From Candidatus Woesearchaeota archaeon (GTDB taxonomy: Archaea; Nanobdellota; Nanobdellia; Woesearchaeales; JAHWHD01), in NCBI GenBank assembly GCA_019323525.1, contig JAHWHD010000036.1, forward strand, positions 1 to 8,030: a DNA stretch of 8,030 bases, in the 5' to 3' direction. Shown here piece by piece: positions 6,313-8,030 of the stretch. A model generated the notes under the pieces. It was not told the DNA's origin. It ran no database searches and was given only the letters and a program-made list of their open reading frames with translations. The position numbers and the translations under genes were made by a program. How positions within the stretch are numbered: position 1 is the stretch's first letter; every line of letters starts with the position of its first letter.

Positions 6313-6790
6313 GCTTATACTCCTCGAACTTATGCAGCTTCATAACAAATATCCCTTTCCAGTCAGCTATTAGGTTAGAAAACCTCTGCCTTATCTCAGT
6401 TGATATCGCTGTAAGCTCGTTGCTGTCTTTAGCTATCAGCACGCATGTAAAGTCCCAGTCACCCATCACCTCTAGGAGTTCAGTACATCTATCATACTCT
6501 TTCAGAAATCCTATGAACTTCCTTTTATCTTCCTCTGTAACATTCTTCAGCTTTATCTTGATATCAGCCACAATATCAAAACCTATTATTCTTGGATTGA
6601 TAAGTATGGTTGGCTCATAGACTCCTTTAGCTGTCATCTCTTTCATTCTTTTATTCACAGAATCAATGCTTAAACCCACTTTCTTGGCTATATTAGTAAG
6701 CGATTCCCTGCAGTTCTCCTGCAGTATCATCAGGATCTTCCTATCTGTTTTATCTAAAATTCTCGATTTTAGCGCTTGTTTCCTTGGCAT
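6308..6790 (-). CDS. Lrp/AsnC family transcriptional regulator
   Basis: A 160-aa DNA-binding regulator. After a short basic N-terminus, residues about 12-57 (LDKTDRKILMILQENCRES, then TNIAKKVGLSIDSVNKRMKEM) form the AsnC-type winged helix-turn-helix with the recognition helix around SIDSVNKRM. Residues about 67-150 form the RAM ligand/oligomerisation domain, including MGDWDF (109-114), the equivalent of the family's G-D-x-D effector-site turn. Length equals that of full Lrp proteins. Such proteins usually bind amino acids and assemble as octamers that control amino-acid or energy metabolism genes, often including their own. The effector and targets here are unknown. The frame is open to TTG 6811, but ATG 6790 is chosen because a TATA-like box is centred 26.5 bases before it (leaderless). 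It heads the minus-strand cluster and diverges from the 27-codon ORF. Confidence 0.93.
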   Translation of the reverse strand: MPRKQALKSRILDKTDRKILMILQENCRESLTNIAKKVGLSIDSVNKRMKEMTAKGVYEPTILINPRIIGFDIVADIKIKLKNVTEEDKRKFIGFLKEYDRCTELLEVMGDWDFTCVLIAKDSNELTAISTEIRQRFSNLIADWKGIFVMKLHKFEEYKL

Positions 6791-6812
6791 GTTCCTTAGA
6801 AATTCGTTCAAA

Positions 6813-6820
6813 TATATAAA
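6813..6820 (-). promoter_or_regulatory. TATA-like box of the Lrp/AsnC regulator gene
   Basis: TTTATATA on the minus strand is centred 26.5 bases before the ATG at 6790, the spacing of a leaderless archaeal promoter. It lies within a small AT inverted repeat (ATATAT-AA-ATATAT, 6812-6825) that could be part of an autoregulatory operator, although so AT-rich a repeat may be fortuitous. Confidence 0.5.
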
Positions 6821-6856
6821 TATATCGAAAAATTAAGATATCCTAGTAATAATACT

Positions 6857-6904
6857 TAATTAAAAACAAAACTTCTATTTGGTTATAACTAAAATATAGG
6901 TGAT
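6857..6904 (+). promoter_or_regulatory. Putative promoter and Shine-Dalgarno site of the 27-codon ORF
   Basis: CTTAATTAAAAAC (about 6855-6867) is a possible TATA box that would start transcription near 6888. AGGTGAT at 6898-6904 is a near-complete Shine-Dalgarno match four bases before the ATG at 6909. The ribosome site is clear; the TATA box is less certain. The region from 6830 to 6855 shows nothing else recognisable. Confidence 0.5.
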
Positions 6905-6908
6905 AATC

Positions 6909-6992
6909 ATGGACGTATTTCGTAATATCGAGATAGCAAAAATACTTGCAAGGCAAAAACCAAGCAAGAAATCAAAACGTGGTTGGGATTAA
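6909..6992 (+). CDS. 27-aa small protein or leader peptide
   Basis: A short frame encoding MDVFRNIEIAKILARQKPSK and then a basic tail ending in RGWD. It has the best Shine-Dalgarno match in the region (AGGTGAT, four-base spacing) and ends one base before the ATG of the next gene, the same junction geometry as the membrane protein / DJ-1 pair. The N-terminal half could form an amphipathic helix; the C-terminal half is strongly basic. It may be a real small protein or a leader that couples translation of the downstream gene. No homology is claimed. Confidence 0.5.
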   Translation: MDVFRNIEIAKILARQKPSKKSKRGWD

Positions 6993-6993
6993 G

Positions 6994-7248
6994 ATGGTTG
7001 ACTTAGAAAAAATAATGTCCTGCTCTGCTGGTGACTATGTTAGGTCAAAAGGCAAAGAGCTTAGTGACTATATCGTATCAGGGATACATCTTAGATTAAG
7101 CGAAGACATTAGCACGGATCAGTTGTGCAGTGCAATAAATACAATACTTCCTGCTAAAACAGAAGCAGTCACAGATTACAGATGCAGTAGAGTTGCAGAA
7201 TACGGCTGCATGGTTCATGGCACAGCACTGGTTCCAAAAGATCAATAA
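6994..7248 (+). CDS. Hypothetical 84-aa cysteine-containing protein
   Basis: A small soluble-looking protein that I do not recognise. It has no hydrophobic segment or signal peptide. Four cysteines (C10, C45, C64 and C72) and histidines H32 and H75 are present; the C64-C72 and H75 cluster in DYRCSRVAEYGCMVHG could bind metal, but the spacing matches no zinc motif I know. The middle (HLRLSEDISTDQLCSAINTIL) suggests strand-turn-helix structure. The ATG at 6994 follows the stop of the 27-codon ORF by one base and has only a weak Shine-Dalgarno match, so coupled translation is likely. An in-frame TTG at 6946 would overlap the small ORF and lacks support. The stop overlaps the end of the convergent proS gene by seven bases. 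Confidence 0.65.
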   Translation: MVDLEKIMSCSAGDYVRSKGKELSDYIVSGIHLRLSEDISTDQLCSAINTILPAKTEAVTDYRCSRVAEYGCMVHGTALVPKDQ

Positions 7249-8030
7249 CTCTTCCCAAACCTAAAAAAGAACTTGGCAGGTTTCCCGCACTTAACACATT
7301 TTTTACCTTTAACATCAGGCTGTTTCAGTGGCATGTTAAGTGTCTTTGCACCGCCTGATTCATCTTTAATAACATCTTCGCAGTCAACTGAACCGCAGAA
7401 ATAAGCATTCACAATCTTGCCGTCTTCAACACCTTTCATCAACTCTTTCCAGTTCTTGGCTTCAACAGTACCTTCTTTCAACATCTTCTTTGCCTTTGTT
7501 AAAAGAGCTTTCTGCATATTGTTCATCGCAACTATTACTTCCTTGTCAACCTCTTTAATCTTTACAGGCTCTTTCTTGCCATTATCTCTCCTGGACATCA
7601 TAACACAGTCCTTTTCAAGGTCCTTAGGACCCAGCTCTAACCTAATAGGAACACCTTTAAGTTCCCATTCATTGAACTTCCATCCTGGAGTGTACTCCTC
7701 TCTATCATCGATAAACGCAGTAACTCCGTTCTTCTCTAGCTTTTCCTTAATCTCTGAAACTTTCTTCAAAACTTTCTTCTTGGAATCATCAAACAGTATC
7801 GGCACGATTACAACCTGCTCAGGAGCAACCTTAGGAGGTAACACTAAACCTTTATCATCAGAATGTATCATCACCATTATACCAAGCATCCTTGTAGATA
7901 TTGCCCATGTATTCTGCCAAGCATACTGTTCTTTTTCATCCTTATCTAAAAACTTGATATTGTATGCTTTTGCAAAGTTCTGTCCGTCATGATGAAAATC
8001 AGGTCCTTGCGCAGCTTTGCCGTTAGGCAA
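7242..8030 (-). CDS. proS: Prolyl-tRNA synthetase, archaeal/eukaryotic type (C-terminal part, truncated by window)
   Basis: The visible 262 residues are the C-terminal half of a class II prolyl-tRNA synthetase, which charges tRNA-Pro with proline using ATP in the cytoplasm. The 5' end lies beyond 8030; the first codon shown is an internal Leu (TTG), not a start. Class II motif 3 is clear (STRMLG and HSDDKGLVLPPKVAP, with arginine at fragment residue 47). The anticodon-binding domain follows (EQVVIVPILF, then GVTAFIDDREEYTPGWKFNEWELKGVPIRLE). The protein ends with the archaeal/eukaryotic-type zinc-binding domain, with cysteines at fragment residues 212, 217, 245 and 248, and the characteristic terminal Tyr (FGKSY). 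One oddity is QGPDFHHDGQNF where relatives usually have a TSH-type motif before GQNF. Its stop overlaps that of the convergent 84-aa gene. Confidence 0.96.
   Translation of the reverse strand: MPNGKAAQGPDFHHDGQNFAKAYNIKFLDKDEKEQYAWQNTWAISTRMLGIMVMIHSDDKGLVLPPKVAPEQVVIVPILFDDSKKKVLKKVSEIKEKLEKNGVTAFIDDREEYTPGWKFNEWELKGVPIRLELGPKDLEKDCVMMSRRDNGKKEPVKIKEVDKEVIVAMNNMQKALLTKAKKMLKEGTVEAKNWKELMKGVEDGKIVNAYFCGSVDCEDVIKDESGGAKTLNMPLKQPDVKGKKCVKCGKPAKFFFRFGKSY

Noticed and set aside
7417..7992. Long open frame on the + strand opposite proS (about 190 codons).
   Set aside because: It lies wholly antisense to a well-conserved proS and its product is Ser/Phe-rich, as expected from the complement of Lys/Glu-rich coding DNA; no ribosome site or recognisable domain.
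1..8030. CRISPR array, tRNA or rRNA gene, insertion sequence, attachment site or toxin-antitoxin pair.
   Set aside because: I looked for regular spaced repeats, cloverleaf arms, transposase motifs and paired small toxin genes and found none; the DNA is almost entirely covered by ordinary coding frames.

Overview
The window looks like a piece of a compact, moderately AT-rich archaeal chromosome. The evidence is an archaeal/eukaryotic-type prolyl-tRNA synthetase with a C-terminal Cys4 domain and terminal Tyr, an Lrp/AsnC-type regulator, an M42 aminopeptidase, and TATA-like boxes (TTTAAATA, TTTATATA) centred about 25-30 bases before ATG codons, as in leaderless archaeal promoters. Genes inside transcription units instead carry GAGGTGA-type Shine-Dalgarno sites. 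Gene size, tight packing and a small membrane protein with a KGxQQGYEQA / NxTINxIAxECL pattern suggest a DPANN-like lineage (Woesearchaeota and relatives); that placement is inference from memory.

Layout, left to right. (1) 54-1751 (+): Kef-type CPA2 cation/proton antiporter with a C-terminal TrkA-N domain. (2) 3672-1748 (-): a two-gene operon joined by an ATGA overlap, encoding two stand-alone proteins related to the 2-hydroxyacyl-CoA dehydratase / activase-associated family (COG3580-like, then COG3581-like), with conserved cysteines and nearly identical C-terminal motifs. (3) 3759-4539 (+), divergent from that operon: a small single-span membrane protein followed one base later by a DJ-1/PfpI protein. 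(4) 6790-4523 (-): an Lrp/AsnC regulator, a small three-segment membrane protein, an M42 metallo-aminopeptidase and a second small membrane protein that may be a distant paralog of the first. (5) 6909-7248 (+): a 27-codon ORF with a full Shine-Dalgarno site, followed one base later by an 84-aa Cys-containing protein of unknown function. (6) 8030-7242 (-): the 3' part of proS, running off the window.

All three convergent gene pairs overlap at their stop codons (by 4, 17 and 7 bases), leaving no intergenic room for conventional terminators. No RNA gene, CRISPR array, insertion sequence or other mobile element was seen, and there is no gene-free stretch over 300 bases; the longest (6791-6908) is the divergent promoter region between the regulator and the 27-codon ORF.

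The most interesting candidate system is the pair of double-cubane/dehydratase-like iron-sulfur proteins, which occur here as separate short genes without the ATPase activase that normally energises this family. The small Cys-bearing membrane protein and the paired three-segment membrane proteins are the best candidates for undescribed families.
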